NCBI GenBank assembly: GCA_016872725.1 | Contig: VGZC01000014.1 | Coordinates: 1-64,000, forward strand | DNA from: Planctomycetota bacterium | GTDB lineage: Bacteria; Planctomycetota; Planctomycetia; Pirellulales; Pirellulaceae | DNA length: 64,000 bases | Direction: 5' to 3' | Shown here: positions 54,598-61,427 of the stretch, in pieces | Numbering within the stretch: position 1 is the first letter of the stretch | Layout: the number at the start of each line of letters is the position of its first letter | Position numbers and translations under genes: made by a program | Notes under the pieces: model-generated | The model's input: only the letters and a program-made list of their open reading frames with translations | The model's database searches: none | Told to the model about the DNA's origin: nothing

Positions 54598-55575
54598 TCA
54601 GGGTGCCCGGTCGACCTTCAAGCCCATGGCAGCCTGCGCCCGATCGAGAACCTGCCTTGCCTTGCGCCGCGCCCGTTCCGCGCCGGCCGCCAGAACATCG
54701 GCGACCCGCTTGGGATTGGCTTCGAGATCCTCGCGACGCGCGCGGGCCTCGGCGAAATACGCTTCGGCCAGGTCGGCCAACCCTTTCTTCACTTCCCCGT
54801 ATCCAAAACCGCCTCGGCGATACGTCGCATCCATGGCCGCGCGCTGATCGGGCGGGGCGAACAGCGCGAACAGCGCGAACAGGTGGTCGTCGGCGGGATC
54901 CTTGGGCTCTTCCATGGGCCGCGCGTCGGTGACGATCCGCATGATTTTTTTGCGGGCCGCCTTCGGGTCCTCGAAGATCTCGATCGTGTTGTTGTAGCTC
55001 TTGGACATTTTGCCGCCGTCGAGTCCCGGGACTTTCGCCGCGTGTTCGAGGACTTTCGCCTTGGGCATGACGAACACGTCGCCGTACCGATGATTGAAGC
55101 TCCGCGCGAGGTCGCGGCAAACCTCGATGTGCTGGATCTGGTCCTCGCCGACCGGAACGGCGTCGGCGTCGTACGCGAGGATGTCGGCCGCCATCAACAC
55201 GGGATAGGTGAACAGACCGGCGTCGGCGGTGATCCCTTTCTCCTTCTTCTCCTTGAAGGCATGGCACCGTTCGAGCAATCCGAGCGGAGTGCCCGTCATG
55301 AGGAGCCAGCAGAGCTCGGAGACCTCGGGCACGTCCGATTGAAGGAAGAGCGCGGCGCGATCGGGATCGAGACCGAGCGCGAGCAGATCGACGGCCGCGT
55401 CCCAGGAAAGGCGACGCAGCGTTTCGGGATCGCGGATCGTCGTGAGCGCGTGCAGATTGGCGATGAAGTAGTACGCCTCCTGCCCCTGCTGCAGCTCGAT
55501 GTACTGCCGGATCGCGCCGAAGTAGTTTCCCCAATGGAACCGACCGGTCGGCTGGATGCCCGAAAGGACTCGCAT
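54598..55575 (-). CDS. trpS: Tryptophan--tRNA ligase
   Basis: 325 aa class I aminoacyl-tRNA synthetase. It opens [21 protein letters not shown], with the HIGH-type site as HWGN, and has the KMSKS loop unchanged ([14 protein letters not shown]). [17 protein letters not shown] is the tryptophan-site region typical of bacterial TrpS. It charges tRNA-Trp. Slightly short but complete, with the helical anticodon-binding end present. Same strand as acpS and pyrD. Confidence 0.97.
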   Translation of the reverse strand: MRVLSGIQPTGRFHWGNYFGAIRQYIELQQGQEAYYFIANLHALTTIRDPETLRRLSWDAAVDLLALGLDPDRAALFLQSDVPEVSELCWLLMTGTPLGLLERCHAFKEKKEKGITADAGLFTYPVLMAADILAYDADAVPVGEDQIQHIEVCRDLARSFNHRYGDVFVMPKAKVLEHAAKVPGLDGGKMSKSYNNTIEIFEDPKAARKKIMRIVTDARPMEEPKDPADDHLFALFALFAPPDQRAAMDATYRRGGFGYGEVKKGLADLAEAYFAEARARREDLEANPKRVADVLAAGAERARRKARQVLDRAQAAMGLKVDRAP

Positions 55576-55646
55576 ATCGTCTCCCGTATTCGGACCGACC
55601 CCGGATTGGGCGTGCGAGGAAAAGGCGCCGCGCGCCGGAAACCGCC

Positions 55647-56606
55647 CTACGCGGGACCTCGCGCGCCGGGCCTCGCCAGACCTTCCAACGATCCGACAAT
55701 CTCGATAACGCTCCGCGCGCCGAGCTCGCGGACCGCGTCGGGCAACCCGTCGAGGATGCGCGTCGAGACGGTCGGATCATAGTAGTTCGCCGTCCCGATC
55801 TGCACGGCCGATGCGCCGGTGACGAGGAACTCCATGACGTCGTCGATCGACCCGATGCCTCCGATTCCGATCAAGGGCGTCGAGACCCGCTCGGCCACCT
55901 GATAGATGCACCGCAGGGCGATCGGTTTGATGGCGGGTCCGCTCAATCCGCCGATCCGGTTTCCCAACAGGGGACGCCTCGCGCGCCAGTCGACGGCCAT
56001 CCCAAGCACCGTGTTGATGAGCGAAATGCCGTCGGTTCCTCCCTCCGTCGCGCCTTCGGCGATGTCGGCGATCCGTGTCACGTTGGGTGTGAGCTTGGTG
56101 AGGATCGCCGTATCGGTGGCGCCGCGGACGCGCGAAACGACGCGCCGGCATTTCTCCGCGTCCGCTCCAAAATCCACGCCGTGCGCCACGTTCGGGCAGG
56201 AGATGTTCAGTTCGAGCGCCGCGATCCCCGGTTCGATCGCCAGACGATCGGCCATGCGGACGAACTCGTCCTCGGTTCTCCCCGCAATGCTCACGATCAC
56301 GGCCGAACCAAGCCCGCGAAGGTAGGGCAAATGATGGGCAATGAACGCTTCGATGCCGTCGTTGTCCAAACCGATCGAATTCAAGAGGCCGGCCGCCGTC
56401 TCGACCGTCCGCCACGGCGCGTTGCCGATGCGCGGTTCCCAAGTGATCGTCTTGGGGAGCACGCCGCCGAGCCGGCCCAGATCGACGACCCGCTCCATCT
56501 CCCGCGCGTACCCGAACGTGCCCGCAGCCACCAGGATGGGGTTGGGCAACCGCAGCCGCCCGATCGGAACGGCCAAATCCACGTCGGACCGACTTGTCTC
56601 GGACAT
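55647..56606 (-). CDS. pyrD: Dihydroorotate dehydrogenase, class 1B-like catalytic subunit
   Basis: 319 aa from [16 protein letters not shown] at 56606. TIM-barrel FMN enzyme of pyrimidine synthesis that oxidises dihydroorotate to orotate. Motifs: [38 protein letters not shown] with the catalytic Cys of class 1, [34 protein letters not shown] and [29 protein letters not shown]. Class 1B enzymes use a PyrK electron-transfer subunit; no pyrK gene is adjacent. An upstream ATG at 56660 would add 18 unlikely residues. Confidence 0.94.
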   Translation of the reverse strand: MSETSRSDVDLAVPIGRLRLPNPILVAAGTFGYAREMERVVDLGRLGGVLPKTITWEPRIGNAPWRTVETAAGLLNSIGLDNDGIEAFIAHHLPYLRGLGSAVIVSIAGRTEDEFVRMADRLAIEPGIAALELNISCPNVAHGVDFGADAEKCRRVVSRVRGATDTAILTKLTPNVTRIADIAEGATEGGTDGISLINTVLGMAVDWRARRPLLGNRIGGLSGPAIKPIALRCIYQVAERVSTPLIGIGGIGSIDDVMEFLVTGASAVQIGTANYYDPTVSTRILDGLPDAVRELGARSVIEIVGSLEGLARPGARGPA

Positions 56607-56774
56607 CACGTCACTTCGGGTCCACTCGGAACGCGAACCGGACTCGCCGACTTCGATCACCGGTCGGCGCGACTCCAGCGCACGAACGCATCGTACCGAG
56701 GGATCATGGCGTCCGCCACGGGATACGAACGGTTCGGCGGACCGATCCCATCGTATCGGAGACGCGCCGACCCA

Positions 56775-56993
56775 CTAAATGACGCCGCCGTGTGTCCGTT
56801 GGGGCGTCATGTGATCGGGCTGATCGAGGAACCAAATGCGTTCCCATTCCAGCAACATCGCCCGGAAATTCTCGGACGTGAAGATCAACTGCTGGGTACG
56901 GACACTCGGGTCTCCCGAATAGATCGGAAGGACACAACCGACGCTCGTGCTGAGCACCAAGCCAACCAGCACCGCACAGGCGAGCCTACGCAT
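56775..56993 (-). CDS. Small putative lipoprotein conserved in planctomycetes
   Basis: 72 aa from the ATG at 56993, chosen for the strong AAGGAGG lying 7 nt upstream (complement of 57001-57007). MRRLACAVLVGLVLSTSVGC is a lipoprotein signal with the acylated Cys at residue 20, though the lipobox SVGC lacks the usual Leu. The mature part VLPIYSGDPSVRTQQLIFTS and WERIWFLDQPDHMTPQRTHGG recalls a short planctomycete family; its role is unknown. It follows the HU gene and a 42-codon ORF closely on the same strand, so the three are probably one transcript. Confidence 0.75.
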   Translation of the reverse strand: MRRLACAVLVGLVLSTSVGCVLPIYSGDPSVRTQQLIFTSENFRAMLLEWERIWFLDQPDHMTPQRTHGGVI

Positions 56994-57016
56994 GCCACAT
57001 CCTCCTTGACGTGAAC

Positions 57017-57145
57017 TCAACTCGCCGCGCCATCTTCGCGTACGATGCGGGCAAGCCGAGCGATTTGGTCCCGTTCTTCTTCTTCCGGGGTGTTCGTGTG
57101 GGCGATCGTCGAGTATTCGGTTTGAACGGGGCGTCGGGTGGTCAC
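57017..57145 (-). CDS. 42-aa ORF overlapping the HU gene stop (GTGA)
   Basis: A GTG at 57145-57143 starts a 42-codon frame ending TGA at 57019-57017. It overlaps the HU stop by four bases (GTGA), a coupling arrangement, and stops 23 nt before the lipoprotein start. Codons prefer G or C at third position as in real genes here. The product is acidic and hydrophilic with a predicted helix: [20 protein letters not shown]. No signal peptide or known domain. Too short for routine gene calling; evidence is position, coupling and codon use. Confidence 0.55.
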   Translation of the reverse strand: MTTRRPVQTEYSTIAHTNTPEEEERDQIARLARIVREDGAAS

Positions 57146-57534
57146 GACCCGGTCGACGTGGTTCCCGGGCCGATCTCGTAAGAAACCTTGGGGGCGTCGG
57201 CCGTGCCCGGTGGTCTCCGCGCCGAACTGTTGGCCTCGCGAGCGGCCTTCCGAGCTTCGAGCTGCCTCACCCGCTCTTCCATCTCCTTGCCGGGCTTGAA
57301 CGTCACGACCGACTTCTCGGGCACATCGACCCGTTCGCCCGTCCTCGGGTTTCGGGCTTTCCGAGCCGCTCGCTGTTTGACTTCGAACACCCCAAAGTTG
57401 CGTAGTTCGATGCGCCCGTCCTCCACCAACGTCTCGACGATCGCATCAAATGTCTTTTGAACGATTTCCTTGGTTTTCAATTGCGTCAATCCAATTTCCT
57501 CGGAAATCGTCTTGACGATTTCTTTCTTGGTCAC
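57142..57534 (-). CDS. HU/IHF-family DNA-binding protein with C-terminal tail
   Basis: 130 aa from a GTG at 57534, chosen because [20 protein letters not shown] is the usual HU N-terminus and AGGAG lies ~9 nt upstream. The HU signature is complete: [20 protein letters not shown] with the beta-arm [22 protein letters not shown] is a dimer that bends DNA and organises the nucleoid. The core ends near residue 95; a ~35-residue tail rich in Ala, Arg, Pro and Ser follows, longer than in E. coli HU. A good promoter precedes it. Confidence 0.93.
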   Translation of the reverse strand: MTKKEIVKTISEEIGLTQLKTKEIVQKTFDAIVETLVEDGRIELRNFGVFEVKQRAARKARNPRTGERVDVPEKSVVTFKPGKEMEERVRQLEARKAAREANSSARRPPGTADAPKVSYEIGPGTTSTGS

Positions 57535-57596
57535 GTCGGGAAACTCCTGAGGACGAACGGAAGATCGGCGACAATCTGACCGGAATTGGTGCCACA

Positions 57597-57625
57597 AGTG
57601 TAAATACGGCAAGTACTAGAGTCAA
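57597..57625 (-). promoter_or_regulatory. Promoter of the HU gene
   Basis: On the minus strand TTGACT (57625-57620), exactly 17 nt, TACACT (57602-57597). The leader to the GTG at 57534 would be about 55 nt. Confidence 0.55.
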
Positions 57626-57882
57626 GGGCAGCCATCGCCGGTCCGCCATCCCGGTCGAGTGGATCGCGTTGCCGTTTTCCGCCCGATTGTGTACGCGGGG
57701 GAACCGGCCTTGGGGATTGCCGGTCGAACGGCAACCTTTCCCAAATCGATCCGGTCGACGTCGTTTCCAACGCCCGAAGTTTCCAGGTGGATTTCCAGGG
57801 ACCCACACGGTTTCGGCCGAATGGGCACGCCCCTAACATCGGCCGTTCCGTCCGCATTCTTGATACAATCCGCAAAGTCGTC
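57626..57882. other. Intergenic region upstream of HU; no gene seen
   Basis: About 260 bp between the HU promoter and the end of the YkgJ-family gene. Neither strand gives a frame with protein-like sequence. TACAAT at 57864-57869 on the + strand resembles a -10 box but no + strand gene follows. Confidence 0.5.
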
Positions 57883-58311
57883 TCAGAGTCTGAGGACCGA
57901 CCGATGGGCCTCGACCTGCTCCATCGCATGAAGGCGACCCTGTCCGGAACCCGGGCAGGCCGCGCACGTTCGGTCCCAGTCCTCGGGCGTGCGGACGTTG
58001 GAATCCCAAAAGGGCCATGTGCGGCATTGCCGAGGCCGATTCTCGTAGACGCGGCACCGGCGCAGATCGCCGTCGAAAAAGACGCAATCTCCGTTGGGAA
58101 ACTCGCGTAGGCTCCGCCGAACGCCCACGCGCCGCACGTACTTGGCTTCAAACGCATCGGGCTCAAGGCCGTGCGTCTCGGCCAGCGCGTCGATTTCCTC
58201 CTGATTGACCCAGACATACCCAGGAGCGCCTGTGCAACAATTGCCGCACTGGGCGCACGTGAATTTCAGGCCGTTTCGGTACCACGGTCGTTCTTTTCCC
58301 ACGCTTCGCAT
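57883..58311 (-). CDS. YkgJ-family cysteine cluster protein
   Basis: 142 aa from the ATG at 58311; a TTG at 58320 and a GTG at 58302 are other possible starts. It has the family's cysteine spacing: FTCAQCGNCCTGAPGYV near the N-terminus, NGDCVFF in the middle and RRCRVYENRPRQCRTWPFW, so it probably holds a zinc ion or an iron-sulfur cluster. The last third adds CAACPGSGQG. Function of the family is not settled. It follows the class V aminotransferase by 15 nt, and so belongs to the moa-headed gene string. Confidence 0.85.
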   Translation of the reverse strand: MRSVGKERPWYRNGLKFTCAQCGNCCTGAPGYVWVNQEEIDALAETHGLEPDAFEAKYVRRVGVRRSLREFPNGDCVFFDGDLRRCRVYENRPRQCRTWPFWDSNVRTPEDWDRTCAACPGSGQGRLHAMEQVEAHRSVLRL

Positions 58312-58326
58312 TCCTCCCAATCGTCC

Positions 58327-59520
58327 TCAAACATGGCTTATCGCCCCGATCTCCGCGACGGCCCGGACCAACGCATCGACGTCCGACTCGGAGTTGAACG
58401 GGCCGACGGCGGCTCGGACGGTGCCGCCGCGCCGAGTGGTCCCCATGCGGTCATGGGTCCGCGGCGCGCAGTGCAGGCCGCTACGCACCTCGATAGCGTA
58501 TTCGCTGTCGAGCAACGACGCGAGTTCCTGCGGATCGATGCGTTCGAGTCGAAAACTCACGACGCCCACTCGGCGGTCGGCGTCCGGAGGTCCGAACAGA
58601 GTGACGCCCGGCAGGGGACGAAGGCCATCGACGAGCCTCGTGGTGAGTTCGATTTCGTGGCGGCGCAGTTCGGTCCATCCGCGCTGTTCGAGAAAGGCCG
58701 CTCCCCGCTCGAGGCCCACGAGCCCGGGAACGTTATGGTTCCCCGACTCGAAACGTTCGGGCAAGGTCGTCGGCTGTTCGTCCGATTCGCTGAACGTCCC
58801 GGTGCCTCCCTGGCGGAACGGCGCGAGTTGGCCGGCGGCCGCCGCTCCGACGACGAGGATTCCGGTGCCGAGCGGGCCGAGAAGGCCTTTGTGGCCCGAG
58901 GCCGCGACGAAGTCGACACCCCAGCGGTCGGTGAAGATCGGCACATGTCCCGCGGTCTGCGCCGCGTCGATCAACAGGAGCACGCCGTGCTCGCGGGCGA
59001 TCGCCGCGAACGCATCGACCGGCTGGATCGCTCCTGTGACGTTGGACGCGTGCGTGAGGGCGAGCAGTCGCGTTTCCGGCCGGACGGCCCGCGCGACATC
59101 GTCGGGCTCGATTCGCCCGGCCGAGTCGCACGGCACGCGCGTGACGGAGACGTTCGCCCGCTGTTCCAGCATGCGCAGCGGGCGCAAGACCGAATTGTGT
59201 TCGGCATCGGACGTGACGACATGGTCGCCGGGCCGCGGAACGCCATGCAGCACGGCATTGAGCGAATCGGTGCCGTTGAACGTGAAGAGCACGCGCGCGG
59301 GATCGGAGGCGCCCAGTAGCCCGGCCACGCGGCGGCGCGCGAGGGCGAGCGTCCGGCCGACCTGCTGCGATCTCTGATAGACGCCTCGACCGGCGGCCGT
59401 GCCGTTTTCCCGCTGATAGGCGTCGACGGCGTCATAGACGGCCGGCGGCTTGGGCCAACTGGTCGCCGCATTGTCCAGGTAGATTCGGCGTCCCGCGGCG
59501 AGTGACGCGTCGCACGGCAT
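58327..59520 (-). CDS. Class V aminotransferase, cysteine desulfurase-like
   Basis: 397 aa PLP enzyme. It opens RRIYLDNAATSWPKPPAVYDA, the SufS/NifS-type start, and has FTFNGTDSLNAVLHG, LTHASNVTGAIQPV and the PLP lysine in ASGHKGLLGPLGTG. The C-terminal RSGLHCAPRTHDRMG has the cysteine that carries the persulfide in the SufS group. It lies 19 nt after moaA. MoaD needs sulfur from a desulfurase for molybdopterin synthesis, so supply of that sulfur is a reasonable inference. Confidence 0.9.
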   Translation of the reverse strand: MPCDASLAAGRRIYLDNAATSWPKPPAVYDAVDAYQRENGTAAGRGVYQRSQQVGRTLALARRRVAGLLGASDPARVLFTFNGTDSLNAVLHGVPRPGDHVVTSDAEHNSVLRPLRMLEQRANVSVTRVPCDSAGRIEPDDVARAVRPETRLLALTHASNVTGAIQPVDAFAAIAREHGVLLLIDAAQTAGHVPIFTDRWGVDFVAASGHKGLLGPLGTGILVVGAAAAGQLAPFRQGGTGTFSESDEQPTTLPERFESGNHNVPGLVGLERGAAFLEQRGWTELRRHEIELTTRLVDGLRPLPGVTLFGPPDADRRVGVVSFRLERIDPQELASLLDSEYAIEVRSGLHCAPRTHDRMGTTRRGGTVRAAVGPFNSESDVDALVRAVAEIGAISHV

Positions 59521-59539
59521 GAAACGTCCCCCCCCGCGA

Positions 59540-60541
59540 TCAACCGCCGATCTGGTACATGGCTCGGGCCGGCCTCACGAACGCGTCCGAGTCGATTCCG
59601 TGGCCCGTCCGCTTGCCCGCGACGCAGTCGCGAACGAGTTCGGCGAGTTGTTCGTCGGTTCCGCCGTGCCGCATCAGATGCCGCGCGTCCCATTCATCGG
59701 CCGAGAAAAGGCAATTGCGAACCGACCCGTCGGCCGTGATTCTCAATCGGTTGCAGTCCGCGCAAAACGGTTGGGTGACCGGGTTGATGAAGCCGACCGT
59801 TCCGCGCCCGTCGGCGTACGCGAAATTCACGGCCGGCTGGCTGGGCTCGTCGCGTCCGATCGGGACCATCGGCCCGAAAGCGCTTTCGAGCATGGTTCGC
59901 AGGTCGCGGCCGCGCAGCACCCGGTCATGGTCCCAGTTCTGTTCGGCATCGAGCGGCATGAACTCGATGAAACGCAGTTCCATACCGTGTTCGCGCGCGA
60001 ACCGGCCGAGTGGAACGGCTTCCTGTTCGGTCAAGCCTCGGATCGCCACCGCGTTCAGTCGGATCCGCTCGAAACCGGCTTCGCGCGCCGCGGCGATCCC
60101 GTCGAGCACCTTGTCGAGCCCTCGGCGCCGCGAAACGCGCCGGAAGGCGGCCTCACTGAGCGCGTCGAGACTGATATTGAGCCGGTGCAGGCCGGCATGC
60201 CGGATCGCAAGAGCGTATTCGCGCAGGAGCAGTCCGTTGGTCGTCATCGCGATGTCGTTGAGTCCGCCGATCGAAGCGAGCATGGCGACAAGCCGCGGCA
60301 GGTCGGCTCGGAGGAGTGGTTCGCCGCCCGTCAAGCGGATCTTGTTCACGCCAAGCCCGACCGCCACGCGCACGAACCGCGCCATCTCCTCGAACGTGAG
60401 GATCTCGCTGCGGGGCTGAAAGCGGACGTTCTCCGCGGGCATGCAGTAGAAGCAGCGGATATTGCATCGGTCGGTGACACTGATCCGGAGATTCGTGTGC
60501 ACGCGCCCGAAACGATCGATCAGCGGTTCGACGTCCGGCAT
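59540..60541 (-). CDS. moaA: GTP 3',8-cyclase
   Basis: 333 aa radical SAM enzyme of the first step in molybdenum cofactor synthesis. The SAM cluster is CNIRCFYCMP with NLRISVTDR before it. The C-terminal cluster that binds substrate has CADCNRLRITADGSVRNCLF. The end GHGIDSDAF replaces the usual final GG with PARAMYQIGG, which keeps the family's closing Gly-Gly. Third gene of a moaD-moaE-moaA string, separated from moaE by 75 nt. Confidence 0.96.
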   Translation of the reverse strand: MPDVEPLIDRFGRVHTNLRISVTDRCNIRCFYCMPAENVRFQPRSEILTFEEMARFVRVAVGLGVNKIRLTGGEPLLRADLPRLVAMLASIGGLNDIAMTTNGLLLREYALAIRHAGLHRLNISLDALSEAAFRRVSRRRGLDKVLDGIAAAREAGFERIRLNAVAIRGLTEQEAVPLGRFAREHGMELRFIEFMPLDAEQNWDHDRVLRGRDLRTMLESAFGPMVPIGRDEPSQPAVNFAYADGRGTVGFINPVTQPFCADCNRLRITADGSVRNCLFSADEWDARHLMRHGGTDEQLAELVRDCVAGKRTGHGIDSDAFVRPARAMYQIGG

Positions 60542-60616
60542 GGGGACCTCCGTGGGGCGTCCTCGTTCGCGGCTCTCCCGCGAACGGGTTTTCGCCCGAG
60601 GGCCAAATCAAGGAAA

Positions 60617-61081
60617 TCAGGGGCCGGTCGGCGGCCGGTCGACGCGAGGACCTCCCTCCGCTTTGCGCGTGAATCCCGGATGCACCCAATCGGCGCCGCC
60701 GTCCGACCAATTCTCCCGTTTCCAGATTGGCACACGGTCCTTCAACGTGTCAATAAGCCATTGACCGGCCTCGAACGCGGCGACGCGATGCGCCGAACTC
60801 ACGGCGATCGCGACACTCGCCTCGCCGATTTCGAGGTGTCCGAGTCGATGGACGATGGCGCAGTGGACAAGCGGCCACCGCGCGCGCGCTTCGGCTTCGA
60901 GTTCCGCAAGTTCCGACCGGGCCATTTCCGGATAGCATTCGTAGTCGAGCGAACTGGTGCGGCGACCATCGGTCGTTTCGCGCGTCGTGCCCAGGAACAG
61001 GAGCACCGCGCCCGCTTCGGGGGACTCGACGCCGCCCAGCACGGCCGCGGGATCGATCGGGTCGTGGGTCAATTCGATCAT
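60617..61081 (-). CDS. moaE: Molybdopterin synthase catalytic subunit
   Basis: 154 aa. It inserts two sulfurs into precursor Z together with MoaD. Family segments are GAVLLFLGTTRETTDGRRTSSLDYECYPEMA (shown here in part: LFLGTTRETTDG, LDYECYPEMA), HRLGHLEIGEASVAIAVSS and DRVPIWKRENWSDGGADWV with the catalytic Lys. The start is 5 nt from the moaD stop. Cytoplasmic. Confidence 0.95.
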   Translation of the reverse strand: MIELTHDPIDPAAVLGGVESPEAGAVLLFLGTTRETTDGRRTSSLDYECYPEMARSELAELEAEARARWPLVHCAIVHRLGHLEIGEASVAIAVSSAHRVAAFEAGQWLIDTLKDRVPIWKRENWSDGGADWVHPGFTRKAEGGPRVDRPPTGP

Positions 61082-61086
61082 GGTGA

Positions 61087-61332
61087 CTACCCGCCGCTTA
61101 CCGGTGGAATCATGGCGACTTCCTGACCAGGGACGAGCGGCGTGCGTTCGTCGGCGTAGGCCTGGTCGACGGCGAAGAGCGAACCGCGAAGGAGGGGCGC
61201 CAGGGCGGCGTGCGACGCGCCAAGCGCGGCGCGCAAATCGCCGACGGTCGCGCCGTCGCCTAGATCGAGTTCAAGCCGATCGCGGCCGACCAGTTGCCTG
61301 GCCATCGCGAAAACGAGGACGGTGACTTTCAT
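61087..61332 (-). CDS. moaD: Molybdopterin synthase sulfur carrier subunit
   Basis: 81 aa ubiquitin-fold protein starting MKVTVLVFAMARQLVGRDRL and ending VAMIPPVSGG. The terminal Gly-Gly is the thiocarboxylate site. The start at 61332 gives the normal family length; the longer open frame to 61629 is not part of it. First gene of the moaD-moaE-moaA string. Activation normally needs MoeB, which is not in the window. Confidence 0.95.
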   Translation of the reverse strand: MKVTVLVFAMARQLVGRDRLELDLGDGATVGDLRAALGASHAALAPLLRGSLFAVDQAYADERTPLVPGQEVAMIPPVSGG

Positions 61333-61427
61333 GACAACACCTCGATCCCTCCCAAACCGATTCCGAACCCCGCGAACCTCGGCGATCCGACCACGCCTCC
61401 CGGCATCATCCGCATCGCGCCGGTGAT

